From: UBA5614 sp963667535
GTDB lineage: Bacteria; Cloacimonadota; Cloacimonadia; Cloacimonadales; Cloacimonadaceae
Direction: 5' to 3'
DNA: 64,000 nucleotides
Assembly (NCBI GenBank): GCA_963667535.2
Contig: CAXXDU010000002.1
Span: 3,286,001-3,350,000, forward strand
Part shown: one piece after another, positions 17,293-26,818 of the stretch
Layout: every line of letters begins with the position of its first letter
Position numbering within the stretch: position 1 is the first letter of the stretch
Made by a program: the position numbers and the translations under genes
Notes under the pieces: model-generated
The model's input: the letters and a program-made list of their open reading frames with translations, nothing else
Databases searched by the model: none
What the model was told of the DNA's origin: nothing

Positions 17293-18078
17293 TTAGTAGA
17301 TCCAGCTAAACTGAATACCAAGAGGTTCAATAGAAGGTGTGACAAATATGGTTGGGGTTGTTTTTAATACTAGCTGAGCGGTAAAATACCCTATCGCTGC
17401 TCCGGCAAAAACATCACTGGGCCAATGCTTTTCATCGTGCATACGGGAATATCCTGTTAGACATGCAATTCCATAAGCAAGTGGAGGAGCCCAGCCGGTA
17501 TCTTTGTATTGTTCAGCCAAAACAGGTGCAATTGACCATACGAATGTAGTATGTCCGGAAGGGAAAGAATCTCTGTGATGCGTAAAGTTATTGCCATTCC
17601 AGAAAGAATTACCTCTGTTCTTGTTGGGTCGGTATCTTTGGGTGCTGTATTTCAAAACGGTTGTAAGTCCATTAGCGAATAACATACTTTTAGTGACTAG
17701 CAAAGCTGTATCCTGTGTTTTGGGGGAATCAAAAGCATATCCACCCAGCCAGGTTATAGCAATTAATGGAATAGTGTTTCTTCCGTCTCCAATGAAGTTA
17801 CCGGTATCAGCAATTTTGTATGTGACGGAGTTGCGATTTCTAACAATTGCAGCTCTGATATCCTCATCTAATAAGTATATGGAACTTCCAATAACGATCA
17901 CACTCCCAGCTTTAATCCAATCATTTGGTTCCCACTGACCGGGAGCATTAACTGCTGTAATTGCTGTTTGGGGATAGGATAAGAGATAATCCCGATAATA
18001 GTTTTTACTCTGTGCATTCAAATTACAGAAGTAAAATAGTATGAGAAGTGATATAGTATAATATAATCGGAGTTTCAT
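17293..18078 (-). CDS. PAP2-superfamily phosphatase, membrane or periplasmic
   Basis: 261 aa with an N-terminal signal or anchor segment (LRLYYTISLLILFYFCNLNA). All three PAP2 motifs are present: KYSTQRYRP (K-x6-RP), PSGHTTF and SRMHDEKHWPSD (SR-x5-H-x3-D). Family members remove phosphate from lipid phosphates such as undecaprenyl pyrophosphate or phosphatidic acid on the outer side of the membrane. Here the substrate is unknown, and a cell-envelope role is inferred. Several hydrophobic stretches follow the motifs. AGAGAT precedes the ATG. The gene stands alone, bounded upstream by the pil-cluster terminator. Confidence 0.88.
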   Translation of the reverse strand: MKLRLYYTISLLILFYFCNLNAQSKNYYRDYLLSYPQTAITAVNAPGQWEPNDWIKAGSVIVIGSSIYLLDEDIRAAIVRNRNSVTYKIADTGNFIGDGRNTIPLIAITWLGGYAFDSPKTQDTALLVTKSMLFANGLTTVLKYSTQRYRPNKNRGNSFWNGNNFTHHRDSFPSGHTTFVWSIAPVLAEQYKDTGWAPPLAYGIACLTGYSRMHDEKHWPSDVFAGAAIGYFTAQLVLKTTPTIFVTPSIEPLGIQFSWIY

Positions 18079-18113
18079 ATTATCTCTTTTATTAATATAT
18101 GGTCTAGCAGATT

Positions 18114-18144
18114 AAAAAAAACCGGAGCAGATGCTCCGGTTTTA
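18114..18144 (-). terminator. Terminator at the end of the pilus cluster
   Basis: Perfect 8-bp stem ACCGGAGC/GCTCCGGT with a 4-nt loop, followed on the minus strand by TTTTTTT. It starts 20 bp past the pilC stop and ends the long minus-strand pilus operon. The plus-strand side also ends in TTTT, but no plus-strand gene needs it. Confidence 0.88.
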
Positions 18145-18163
18145 ATATGTGAACAATTGTGAA

Positions 18164-19417
18164 TTACTTTAATCCCTGGCTCATTGCCTGTCCAAGGTCG
18201 AAGATCGGAAGATAAATCACGATAATGATAGTACCGACAATTCCTGCCATAAGTATAATAAGTAACGGCTCAATTAATGATGTTAATCTGTCGATAACAG
18301 AATCAACCAGCTTTTCATAAAACTCAGCAGCTTTGCCAAGCAACTTATCCATATCACCGGTTTCTTCACCTGTTGCAGTCATCTGCAGTAATGTAGACGG
18401 GAATACATTTGTTTTACGGAAAGCACCAGCAACGCTATAACCTTCTTTCACCATAACACGTGATTTACGGATTGCAGCTTCAATAACCGCATTCTGTACT
18501 ACGTTTTCTGAAAGCTCAAGAGTGTCCATAATCGGAACGCCTGCTGCCATCAGGATTGAAAAAGTACGTGCAAATTTACTCATAATAGAGTTATTGATTA
18601 CTTGCCCAAGAACTGGAATTTTTAGTTTAATCTCGTCCATAACGTAGCGTCCACGGTCAGTAAGATAAACCAGGAACAACATAAATACAAACAATAATGC
18701 CAGCAAAATACTCACAAAAAGATTTTGAGTGATAAATTTACTGACAGCAATAGCTATCAATGTTGGACCGGGTAAATCAGCTCCAAAGTTTGAATACACT
18801 TCCGTAAACTGTGGAATAATAAAATAGAATATTCCCCAAACGACAAGAATCAGAAAGACGAGAACAAATATTGGATAAGCCATGGCGGACATAACTTTTC
18901 TACGAGTATCCTCTATTTTTTCGAGATAATCTGAAAGTTCATCCAAAACAGTATGTAGCGTACCCGAAACTTCCCCTGCTTTAACAAGAGCAACATATAG
19001 AGGATTGAATACACCCGGATGTTGCTCCATAGCTTCTGATAAGGAAAATCCTTTTTTAATGTCGTCAGATAATCTGCGTAGAACCCTCTGGAACTTACCG
19101 CTTTTTTCTTCTTTTTCCAGATTGGAAATAGCTTTTTCAATGGTCAGACCCGCAGAAAACATCGTAGATAGCTGGCGTGTAAAAAAGACCAAAACTCTTA
19201 GAGATACGCTAGTTCTGATTTTGTAAACAGTCAGCATTACTTTGTCGAATAATGATAGTTTACCTTTGAAAGCTCCTTCAGCAGCAGCTTTGACAGAAAT
19301 TATTGTACTGCCTTCTTTGCTGAGCTTTTCGATCGCCAAGTCCAGTGTTTCAGCTTTTAGAATACCTTCAACTCTGGCTCCCTTGGCGTCTTTGACAATA
19401 TAGGCGAAATTTGGCAT
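18164..19417 (-). CDS. pilC: Type IV pilus/type II secretion inner-membrane platform protein
   Basis: 417 aa, the usual size for PilC/GspF. Residues 1-65 form the N-terminal domain (NFAYIVKDAKGARVEGILKA). Two GspF repeats follow, each with the helical cytoplasmic part: FFTRQLSTMFSAGLTIEKA early and FARTFSILMAAGVPIMDTLE late. Membrane segments are near residues 165-195, 215-240 and 375-400. PilC couples the PilB motor to the growing pilus in the inner membrane. AAGG precedes the ATG and the pilB stop is 31 bp upstream. Last gene of the cluster, followed by a terminator. Confidence 0.93.
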   Translation of the reverse strand: MPNFAYIVKDAKGARVEGILKAETLDLAIEKLSKEGSTIISVKAAAEGAFKGKLSLFDKVMLTVYKIRTSVSLRVLVFFTRQLSTMFSAGLTIEKAISNLEKEEKSGKFQRVLRRLSDDIKKGFSLSEAMEQHPGVFNPLYVALVKAGEVSGTLHTVLDELSDYLEKIEDTRRKVMSAMAYPIFVLVFLILVVWGIFYFIIPQFTEVYSNFGADLPGPTLIAIAVSKFITQNLFVSILLALLFVFMLFLVYLTDRGRYVMDEIKLKIPVLGQVINNSIMSKFARTFSILMAAGVPIMDTLELSENVVQNAVIEAAIRKSRVMVKEGYSVAGAFRKTNVFPSTLLQMTATGEETGDMDKLLGKAAEFYEKLVDSVIDRLTSLIEPLLIILMAGIVGTIIIVIYLPIFDLGQAMSQGLK

Positions 19418-19448
19418 ATCGCTTACCTTCTATTTTTATTAATTAAAT

Positions 19449-21158
19449 TTATTCGACAACGGTCATCTTAATGACTTCGCGAATCGAAGTTACACCTTGA
19501 ACCATTTTTCTGAAAGCTGCGTCGTGCAGGGTTCTCATACCTGCTCTTAATGCTGCTTCTCGGATTAAATCCTGATTTCCACCTTCATAAATAATACGAC
19601 GTATTTCAGGATTTACTGTTAGCAGTTCAAATATACCTGTTCTGCCTTTGAATCCGGTATTATCACAATGTACACAACCGGTACCAATTTTATATTCGAT
19701 TTTGTCAACCTGGTCTGCAGGAATCCCGCAGTCTGCAATTTCTTGTTCAGTTGGTTTGTAATCAATCTTACAATGGGTACAAATAATACGAACCAAGCGT
19801 TGTGCCATAACCAATGATAATGAAGAACCAACCAGATATGGTTTAATACCGATATCAATTAAACGTGTCACTGTAGCTGGTGCATCATTAGCGTGCAGAG
19901 TAGTAAACACAAGGTGACCTGTCAGTGAAAATTTGATAGCAATGTCAGCTGTCTCTTCATCACGAATTTCACCAAGCAAGACAATGTCCGGGTCTTGACG
20001 CATGACAGAACGAAGAGCAGCGCCAAAAGTCAAGCCAATCTGTTCTTTGGTCTCGATTTGTGTGATCCCGTCCAGACGATATTCAACCGGGTCTTCAACA
20101 GTAACAATATTTGTTTCGATATCCTGAATTGTTTTTAAAGCTGCATGTAGAGTTGTTGATTTACCGCTACCGGTCGGTCCGGAAACAATGATAATCCCAT
20201 AAGGTCTGTGAATAATCTTACCAAATATTGCCATATCTTCGCCTTCGAAACCAAGTGTGCCTAGCTTGAAACCAAAATCACCCTTGTCCAAAAGACGCAT
20301 AACTACTTTTTCACCTAAGACTGTCGGAGTTATTGATACACGAACATCAACACTCTTATATTGTGTTTTTAACGAAATGTGACCATCCTGCGGAAGCCGT
20401 CTTTCAGCAATATTCAATTTAGACATAACCTTCACAATGGATATAACCCCCATATGCATTCCAATGGGAGGATTCATAACTTCACGTAACGCACCGTCAA
20501 TACGGAATCGAATTCTTGTGTGTTTAGTAAGTGGTTCTATATGAATATCAGTAGCTCCGGCTTTTATAGCTTCATTGATAATAAGGTTAATCAATTTTAC
20601 TATTGGTGCATCTGCATCAGTGGAAGCACCGGATATACTGATTTCATTCTCATCTTCATCTATTGCTACAAAATCAAAACCACCAACTGCATCTTCTACT
20701 TGGCTGGTCGTTCTGATACTTTTGTAGTATTTTTCCAAGGTATCATGTAATAATGTTTCACCTACAAGAACTGGTTTTAGATTCTTTCCAAGAATTTTTT
20801 TCAGATTGTCTACAACCATCAGGTTCTCAGGATCCGCCATAGCAACAACAACACCATCGCCTTCTTCTCTAATAGCTAAGACCCGGTTTTCAACAGCAAA
20901 TGGTTCTGGAATCAACGATACAATGGAAACATCTAAATCCATCATTTCGCTTTGTTTGACTATATCATAGCCTAGTTGCAGGTGTAAAGCCATAAGCAGA
21001 TTCTTTTCTGAAAGATGACCTATTTTAATTAGTGTCTCACCTATCTTCAGACCAAAATTTGTCTGTTTTATCAATGCTTCTTTTAGTTGATCCTCGGTAA
21101 TGTATCCTTCATGAATCAGGACTTCGCCAAGACGTGCGAACTGTGGGTTAAAACTCAT
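19449..21158 (-). CDS. pilB: Type IV pilus assembly/type II secretion ATPase
   Basis: 569 aa. An N-terminal MshEN-like region (about 1-150; RLGEVLIHEGYITEDQL) is followed by the secretion ATPase core: Walker A GPTGSGKST at about 325-333, Asp box TVEDPVEY, Walker B DPDIVLLGEIRD near 387, His box TGHLVFTTLHAND near 420. A tetracysteine zinc module is made of CTHC near 459 and CVHC near 496. It drives pilin polymerisation through PilC. AGAGGA lies before the ATG. The 191-bp gap upstream contains a long hairpin (21258-21318), so pilB-pilC may be expressed at a different level from pilA-Q. Confidence 0.95.
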   Translation of the reverse strand: MSFNPQFARLGEVLIHEGYITEDQLKEALIKQTNFGLKIGETLIKIGHLSEKNLLMALHLQLGYDIVKQSEMMDLDVSIVSLIPEPFAVENRVLAIREEGDGVVVAMADPENLMVVDNLKKILGKNLKPVLVGETLLHDTLEKYYKSIRTTSQVEDAVGGFDFVAIDEDENEISISGASTDADAPIVKLINLIINEAIKAGATDIHIEPLTKHTRIRFRIDGALREVMNPPIGMHMGVISIVKVMSKLNIAERRLPQDGHISLKTQYKSVDVRVSITPTVLGEKVVMRLLDKGDFGFKLGTLGFEGEDMAIFGKIIHRPYGIIIVSGPTGSGKSTTLHAALKTIQDIETNIVTVEDPVEYRLDGITQIETKEQIGLTFGAALRSVMRQDPDIVLLGEIRDEETADIAIKFSLTGHLVFTTLHANDAPATVTRLIDIGIKPYLVGSSLSLVMAQRLVRIICTHCKIDYKPTEQEIADCGIPADQVDKIEYKIGTGCVHCDNTGFKGRTGIFELLTVNPEIRRIIYEGGNQDLIREAALRAGMRTLHDAAFRKMVQGVTSIREVIKMTVVE

Positions 21159-21257
21159 TTTATCCTCTTAATAACCGTACATAATAACAGGCTTTTCAAA
21201 CATCCCACCTCATTGTGGAGATAACCATCCTGTATTTAAACCGGTTCTAGCATTTTT

Positions 21258-21318
21258 TATATAAAATTAGGTTACAGAATCCGAATATCGGATTCTGTAA
21301 CCACAATAATTTTATATA
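21258..21318. repeat. Long near-perfect hairpin between the Ig-lipoprotein gene and pilB
   Basis: Two nested perfect inverted repeats: 14-bp arms GGTTACAGAATCCG (21270-21283) and CGGATTCTGTAACC (21289-21302) around a 5-nt loop, and 12-bp outer arms TATATAAAATTA (21258-21269) and TAATTTTATATA (21307-21318), separated only by a 4-nt ACAA bulge on one side. It lies 32 bp past the lipoprotein stop. It lacks a pure T-run but is AT-rich on both flanks. It may be an intra-operon attenuator, an RNase-processing hairpin or a terminator. Confidence 0.75.
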
Positions 21319-21349
21319 TTGTTACCTCATTAACTTATAAACTATAGAA

Positions 21350-23647
21350 TTAGGTCGGGTAACGGATCAGTTGTGTTGACGATGTATAGCTCGCAGCTGT
21401 TCCTAATAAACGTGCAGTTACATCTACCGATGTTATACCCGGTGTATTAGTTTCCACTGCACCATAGGGAATTTCCCACGCATAGAAACGAATCTGACCC
21501 TGAGCTAAACCATCCTGCCCATCATTTACATCATTGTAGGGAATCGGCGTTATATCAGGATTTGCCGAATTCTGATCATACCAATCCGTAACAACAATGT
21601 GCGGAGTGGAAGAAGTGTTGCAATTCATAGGATCTTCATTTGTCCCTGCAATATACTCAAAAATACCTCTGGTAGAAATCATAGAAATTCTGGCATTATG
21701 AATAGCGCAACCCTGAATATCAAATAAGGATAAATTGAGTATTGCTGCTGCATTTGCAGGTTGTGTGTTGGTATTACCGTGGAAAACGATATTACCGGGG
21801 ATAATTTCCATCTCCAGTTGTGGTTCATTCAAAGGAAGTTCTATCCATGACTCTCCGATAACTTCAACACCGTTTATACCGCCTGTTACAGCACGTATCT
21901 TTAATGATTCAAATGTATAAATACCTGAATATGTGAGTGTTGTATAAGCCACACCCTCTGTCGAATCACCTTGAGCACTTTCATTACCGACATAAGCGTT
22001 AGCAACTATCTGGCAATTCAAAATATCACTTGGAAGGTAGAACCAAACGCTGGTACCATAATCAACGGGATTGTTATAAACATCGTAAACATTAGCACCT
22101 GCTACTATTCTCCACAAACCACCATTCATGTTTTCACCTGTACCGAATCCGCTGGCAAATGGTACTACCCTATTGGGTGGACCGGCATGAATAACAATGT
22201 TTGGCTTAGTAGCTTTTACATATCTGCCATTGGCTGTACAGGAAGCCCTGATATTTAATATTCCGGATTGTGTGCCGCTATTGACAGATATTTGAGCTTC
22301 TCCACCACTTGAGACGACTAATACCGAATCTCCTACCGGTTGGTTATTTAGATTAACTCCAGCCGGTGGATTGGGGTTCATGATTTTAAAATATACATTC
22401 TTGGGAGAATCTATCAAATTGCCGTTAATGTCATACAATTTAACCTTAATTATTTGTGATTCTACTCCACCTGTATTTGCTACATTAAGGTCTATCTGAC
22501 CTCCCTGTGCAAATTGAATTGAATGTATGTTGGTAGATTTAATGTTAAAGATAAGCTGGTCAGTAAGTGTATCACCATTTGCAAAAGCGGTGATAGTCGC
22601 AGCTCCAGCTTGTAAACCAGGTGTAAATCTTACTTTTGCTACACCTTCTGTGTCTGAGTTTGTAGTAATCTCCTGAACTGTGTTTACAAAAGTACCTAAA
22701 TCAGTCTTAAACTTTACAGGTTTGGATGGTACAATATTATTATACAAATCTTTAATCTCAGCTCTCATCCAAATGTAATTATTGCTGTTGACTGAACATG
22801 TATCAGATTCTACTAATTCACCATCTATCTCAACAAATGAGCGTAGATTAAGATTAGCAGGTCTGCCGGGACTAACTACCAGGGTCCTGAAACTGGTTTG
22901 GTTTGAGATTCTGGCCGTAATTGCTCCTGTTCCTGCTATAGGACCAGCATTAAAAGTCGTTGTAGCCCTACCATTCGCAGTTTGAACAAGAATTGAATCA
23001 CCCAAGGGGTTACCCTCAGTATCTGTAAAGTACCCTCTGGTCGTACTAAAGGATATCAGAGTATTATCTGGTACATCGTCACCCAAGATGTTTCTTGCTC
23101 TTGCACGTACAGTAATCGCTTGCATCACATTAAGAGGCTGTGGGGTAAGAGATGATGGCATTTCCAAAGAAAGTGACGAAATTGGCGGAACGCCAGCTAT
23201 CGTTACTAATACTGAGTCAATATCAGAAGATATTAATGAATCAGGATTCTCAGTCGAGTAATTTTTTACGATAGCCCATATTTTTGCGACGCCTGTCTCT
23301 CCTTCATCCCAAAAAGTAGTAGAAGCTATACCGGTACTATCAGTCGCAACACTCGTCAAAATCCTGCCCATGGATGCCTTAAATGTTACTATCTGGCCCG
23401 GAACACCAAATTGATCCCCATCTTTAATGGTGACTTTAATTGTAGAAAAAGTGATACCATTATCAGCGTAGATTGTATCTGGAGTTGCTACTATTCTTGT
23501 AATATCCCTTTGCAGATTTTTATCAATGGGTGCGGGTATCGGTGGTGCAACCGGTGGTGGATTTCGTTTGTCGCATGAAGTAGCAAATGCTACCAGCATC
23601 ATGACTAAAACCATAATTAAAGGTATATAAGTACGCATTCGTTTCAT
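21350..23647 (-). CDS. Ig-like-repeat lipoprotein in the pilus cluster
   Basis: 765 aa from the ATG at 23647, chosen because GGGGGA precedes it and it begins a lipoprotein signal (RMRTYIPLIMVLVMMLVAF, lipobox ATSC). The open frame continues upstream into pilQ. After a Pro-rich linker (NPPPVAPPIPAP), at least four BIG_1/invasin-type Ig-like domains follow. Each has the pattern 'kVTIKDGDQFGVPGQIVTF ... TDSTGIASTTF', recurring as 'VEIDGELVESDTCS ... LGTFVNTVQEITTNSDTEG' and 'KVKLYDINGNLIDSP ... SGGEAQISV'. It lies 10 bp behind pilQ. Possible roles, all inferred: a pilotin-like or secretin-surrounding protein, or a surface adhesin exported by the same machine. Confidence 0.85.
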   Translation of the reverse strand: MKRMRTYIPLIMVLVMMLVAFATSCDKRNPPPVAPPIPAPIDKNLQRDITRIVATPDTIYADNGITFSTIKVTIKDGDQFGVPGQIVTFKASMGRILTSVATDSTGIASTTFWDEGETGVAKIWAIVKNYSTENPDSLISSDIDSVLVTIAGVPPISSLSLEMPSSLTPQPLNVMQAITVRARARNILGDDVPDNTLISFSTTRGYFTDTEGNPLGDSILVQTANGRATTTFNAGPIAGTGAITARISNQTSFRTLVVSPGRPANLNLRSFVEIDGELVESDTCSVNSNNYIWMRAEIKDLYNNIVPSKPVKFKTDLGTFVNTVQEITTNSDTEGVAKVRFTPGLQAGAATITAFANGDTLTDQLIFNIKSTNIHSIQFAQGGQIDLNVANTGGVESQIIKVKLYDINGNLIDSPKNVYFKIMNPNPPAGVNLNNQPVGDSVLVVSSGGEAQISVNSGTQSGILNIRASCTANGRYVKATKPNIVIHAGPPNRVVPFASGFGTGENMNGGLWRIVAGANVYDVYNNPVDYGTSVWFYLPSDILNCQIVANAYVGNESAQGDSTEGVAYTTLTYSGIYTFESLKIRAVTGGINGVEVIGESWIELPLNEPQLEMEIIPGNIVFHGNTNTQPANAAAILNLSLFDIQGCAIHNARISMISTRGIFEYIAGTNEDPMNCNTSSTPHIVVTDWYDQNSANPDITPIPYNDVNDGQDGLAQGQIRFYAWEIPYGAVETNTPGITSVDVTARLLGTAASYTSSTQLIRYPT

Positions 23648-23657
23648 AGTGTCCCCC

Positions 23658-25073
23658 TTAGTTTTGATCGTCTTCTTCATCTTCGAATTTAATAAGACGC
23701 TTAGTAAGACGTTCATCAAGTTTAATTTCTCTTACAGGTTCATTGCCTGTAAGTAATCTTGGAGTGATTTCCATTATCAAATCAGTGTTGTCCATTGTTT
23801 CATATTGATGCTGAAAAACCTTGCCTACTATAGGTAAATCACCCAACAATGGAAGTTTGGTGGTTTTTTTTGTAATGGTTGAGCTTAGCAACCCGCCTAC
23901 AATTATCTTCTTTCCATCAGAAACCGTAACTGTGGAAGAAACCCTACGAACTTTTGTATGTGGAATGTAACCACCAACATAATCAATTATCGAGCTTACT
24001 TCAGGACTAATTCTTGCTGAAATTTGCCCATCTTTGTTAATACTCGGTACAACATTCAGTATAATACCTATTTTTACATTCTCAACCTGGAAGTCATTCT
24101 CAAGATTTCTTGCTACATAAGGAACTTCTTCTCCGATATGAATAAGCGCTTGCTCTCCGTTCATAGCAGTAACGCGAGTATCTGTGAGAAGTTTAGCTGC
24201 ATTGTTTTCTAAAAGCCAATCAATTGTTACATCAAATGCAGATAATTGGCGGCTAAAATGTCCCATATCGTTAAAACCATCTATCTTTTGGAAATATTGC
24301 TGTTCAGGCATTTTCCCAAAATCTACCGGGTTTCCATAAGGCAAATAACCTGTGTCATCTGTAAAGTTATAAGGCAGACCGGCACCGCTTCCATTAACAG
24401 GGTCTTCAGCTAATATTGTAGTAAGATGATTTAATCTTGACCAATCAATACCATATTTCTTTGCGCTGGTAATCTGAATTTCTATCAGTCTGACCCGAAT
24501 TTCTATCTGCTTTTGTGGTACATCAAGCCCTTTAACGAGACTAAGTATCTGATTATAAGCGTCAGGATTTCCAACCACTAAAAGAGCATTCTGCCCTTCT
24601 ATTGGTACTGTCTTACCGGGAGCACCTGTAAGAGCTTTGGCCATCTTTACTGCGTCGATATTATTCAGTTGAATAACATAAGTGCGCTCTCCGGATTCTT
24701 CACTAATCTTTGCCTTATCGCCAACTAAGAATGTGTTATCCCCAACAACGCGATATGATAATCCGGCTGATCTGGCAACCATAGACACTGCCTGTTCAAT
24801 CTGTACATCCTGTATGTGAACAGATAGACGTCTTTCTTCCTTCTTATCTTTATCTGTGCTTGTTTCAACTCCCAGTACAATGTTAGCACCGCTAAGTCTG
24901 GCAAGAGCCGTTAGTATTGAAGATAAAGATGCATCATCAGCATCATATGATACTTTTTTGTTGAAACTGGCAGCGCCTCCTATTTGTTGAGCTGTCAGCA
25001 TAGATGAAATCAATAGTAACATCAATGTTACTACTAAGCATAACCAATGAGTGGATGTTTTCGAATATTTCAT
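23658..25073 (-). CDS. pilQ: Secretin of the type IV pilus/type II secretion system
   Basis: 471 aa; the ATG at 25073 follows GGGAGAA, whereas the longer frame would start at an in-frame GTG without a site. Signal peptide at residues 1-29. Order: an STN-like N-domain (about 35-115; VSYDADDASLSSILTALARL), an N1-type domain (about 125-190; YVIQLNNIDAVKMAKALTG), then the secretin beta-barrel domain with VRLIEIQITSAKKYGIDW, VPYVARNLENDFQVENVKIG, KIIVGGLLS and LPLLGDLPIVGKVF. Short for a PilQ: no AMIN domains and one N1 module. It forms the outer-membrane gate for the pilus. It lies between the pilP-like gene and the Ig-lipoprotein. Confidence 0.93.
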   Translation of the reverse strand: MKYSKTSTHWLCLVVTLMLLLISSMLTAQQIGGAASFNKKVSYDADDASLSSILTALARLSGANIVLGVETSTDKDKKEERRLSVHIQDVQIEQAVSMVARSAGLSYRVVGDNTFLVGDKAKISEESGERTYVIQLNNIDAVKMAKALTGAPGKTVPIEGQNALLVVGNPDAYNQILSLVKGLDVPQKQIEIRVRLIEIQITSAKKYGIDWSRLNHLTTILAEDPVNGSGAGLPYNFTDDTGYLPYGNPVDFGKMPEQQYFQKIDGFNDMGHFSRQLSAFDVTIDWLLENNAAKLLTDTRVTAMNGEQALIHIGEEVPYVARNLENDFQVENVKIGIILNVVPSINKDGQISARISPEVSSIIDYVGGYIPHTKVRRVSSTVTVSDGKKIIVGGLLSSTITKKTTKLPLLGDLPIVGKVFQHQYETMDNTDLIMEITPRLLTGNEPVREIKLDERLTKRLIKFEDEEDDQN

Positions 25074-25094
25074 AGTTTCTCCCACTTTTCTATA

Positions 25095-25634
25095 TTAATA
25101 ATTAAATTCTGATGGATCGGCACTTGGTTCTAAGTCCGCCGGTTTAGCAGGAATGGGTTGTACTGTCATCACAGAACGAACTCCGCCGTAATTGTAAACA
25201 ACCTGGCCATTTCTAATGTCTTCTATACGTCTGCCAGCTATAATATCGCCTATACGATACAACGCGCTTTTACCCTGATAACTAATGATAGCGCACTTCT
25301 CGTTATCTTCGTTGACAAATGTAGCAGCAACGCGAACCATATTAGCCACCATATTTTCCCATTCCTGAAGTCTGTCTAATTGGTCTTTAATAACAGGGTC
25401 CTGACGTAGAGGATCAGTGGGAACATTAAACGTAAACATTTTTCTATCTTGTATTGATGCTTCAATCGTCTTTATCTTGGTCATCAATGAATCATTTACA
25501 GATATATCTGAATACTTTGACTGAGGGGAAACAGAATTTACTTTATTATATATAGTATAGTCTTTAACTGCAAATGCAAAGAGCAGAATAGCGATCAAAG
25601 CAAGTGCAAAGTCTTTTATAAAGCGTGCTTCCAT
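25095..25634 (-). CDS. PilP/GspC-like inner-membrane linker protein
   Basis: 179 aa with one N-terminal membrane helix (residues 8-25, DFALALIAILLFAFAV) and a periplasmic tail. Residues about 105-160 form a small beta domain (IISYQGKSALYRIGDIIAGR...VVYNYGGVRSVM) like the homology region of PilP/GspC that contacts the secretin. The end is Pro-rich. AAGGAGG precedes the ATG, and the pilO stop abuts its start. Its position between pilO and pilQ is that of pilP in MNOPQ clusters. Sequence similarity alone is weak, so the assignment leans on synteny. Confidence 0.78.
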   Translation of the reverse strand: MEARFIKDFALALIAILLFAFAVKDYTIYNKVNSVSPQSKYSDISVNDSLMTKIKTIEASIQDRKMFTFNVPTDPLRQDPVIKDQLDRLQEWENMVANMVRVAATFVNEDNEKCAIISYQGKSALYRIGDIIAGRRIEDIRNGQVVYNYGGVRSVMTVQPIPAKPADLEPSADPSEFNY

Positions 25635-26207
25635 TTATACCTCCTTCTGAACTTTGAACACAGATAATTCAAGCGCAACTTTATAACGAGCAACTTTTGC
25701 TCCTGTCGCAACTTTTGTCTTATTTTTATTCTGGCCTGACTCTGTTTCTGATAAAGGTGTAACGTCTAAAGTATTTATTTTAACTATATTGTCTAAAGCT
25801 TCAAGGTTACTCAGAAATTGACCGAGTTGAATATAAGAAGTATTCAATTCCAGAATATACTGTTGCTCAACAAGGTTAAGACTACTCTGAACTTCTTTGG
25901 GATATATTGCAAGTACTGCAATTTTGTTTTGATCTGCCAAATCTGCCAGGTTTTTAACAAAATTATTTACTTCCCCGGGGTTGAATGTCTTCTGCTTAGT
26001 TAAACTATTATCAATAATCAAGGTAAACTGACTTAACTGCTGGTTCATTATTTTGGCACTATTCAGTTTTTCCTGAGCTATTTTAATCTTTTTATCCAAT
26101 TCAGAAACCTGAGAGATCTTTTTACCTATTAAAGAACCGCTGATTAAGAAAAATAGAACACCAAACAATATCATGACTAGTGCTAATATTAGATATTTCT
26201 GTTTCAT
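25635..26207 (-). CDS. pilO: PilO-like pilus assembly protein
   Basis: 190 aa: one membrane helix at residues 5-27, a coiled coil at about 32-60 (ISQVSELDKKIKIAQEKL), then a ferredoxin-like periplasmic domain with the PilO pattern LNTSYIQLGQFLSNLEALDNIVKINTL. It pairs with PilN to form the inner-membrane alignment complex that connects PilM to PilP. The start overlaps the pilN stop by 4 bp (ATGA) behind GGTGGAG. Confidence 0.85.
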   Translation of the reverse strand: MKQKYLILALVMILFGVLFFLISGSLIGKKISQVSELDKKIKIAQEKLNSAKIMNQQLSQFTLIIDNSLTKQKTFNPGEVNNFVKNLADLADQNKIAVLAIYPKEVQSSLNLVEQQYILELNTSYIQLGQFLSNLEALDNIVKINTLDVTPLSETESGQNKNKTKVATGAKVARYKVALELSVFKVQKEV

Positions 26208-26803
26208 CTTACTCCACCTTTACGGTTACTATAGTCACGGCTTAAACAATCAATCTGAAACCTGATAATATCCGTGTCTTTAACTTTGTCACGACTTGCT
26301 CTGGAATATTTAATTTCCGGAAAATCCATACTAATCTGAGTATTCGCCTTGAGCTTAATTATAAATTGGTCAATTAAGTCAAATTCTCGTTGATTCTTAT
26401 CAATGGATGTAACCCCATATAGACTAAGGACTCCATTTTTATAAGAAAACTGAGTTATTGCCATTTTATTATCAATCTCCTGTGACAGAGCGACTAATTT
26501 TTTTGCCCAAAATATCCGGTCAGTAAACGTTTTTGCAAGTAAATCCAAGTCACTGCTCGACAAAAAGTCTGTACTTTTCTGATAAGATGCAATTACTTTC
26601 TCAGTTTCTTTTAGGAATTCTTGTCTGTTCTGCACCTTTTTGGCTAATATTGAATCGAGATAAAGGACAAGGCCAAATAATAAGATAGACCCAATTCCAA
26701 AAATCAGTATAGCTCTAATAAAGGTTTTCTTTTCCTTCTCTTGTTGTAACTTCATCTCACCGAATTTATTCAGATTAATTTTGAAGTAGAACTGTTGTGT
26801 CAT
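26204..26803 (-). CDS. pilN: PilN-like pilus assembly protein
   Basis: 199 aa. The N-terminus before the membrane helix (FKINLNKFGEMKLQQEKEKK) matches the PilN tail that docks into PilM. The helix is at about 28-48, followed by a coiled coil and a periplasmic ferredoxin-like domain (MAITQFSYKNGVLSLYGVTS). GAGGTGAG lies just before the ATG. The pilM stop is 15 bp upstream. Confidence 0.85.
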   Translation of the reverse strand: MTQQFYFKINLNKFGEMKLQQEKEKKTFIRAILIFGIGSILLFGLVLYLDSILAKKVQNRQEFLKETEKVIASYQKSTDFLSSSDLDLLAKTFTDRIFWAKKLVALSQEIDNKMAITQFSYKNGVLSLYGVTSIDKNQREFDLIDQFIIKLKANTQISMDFPEIKYSRASRDKVKDTDIIRFQIDCLSRDYSNRKGGVR

Positions 26804-26818
26804 AATCTCACCTCTGCC

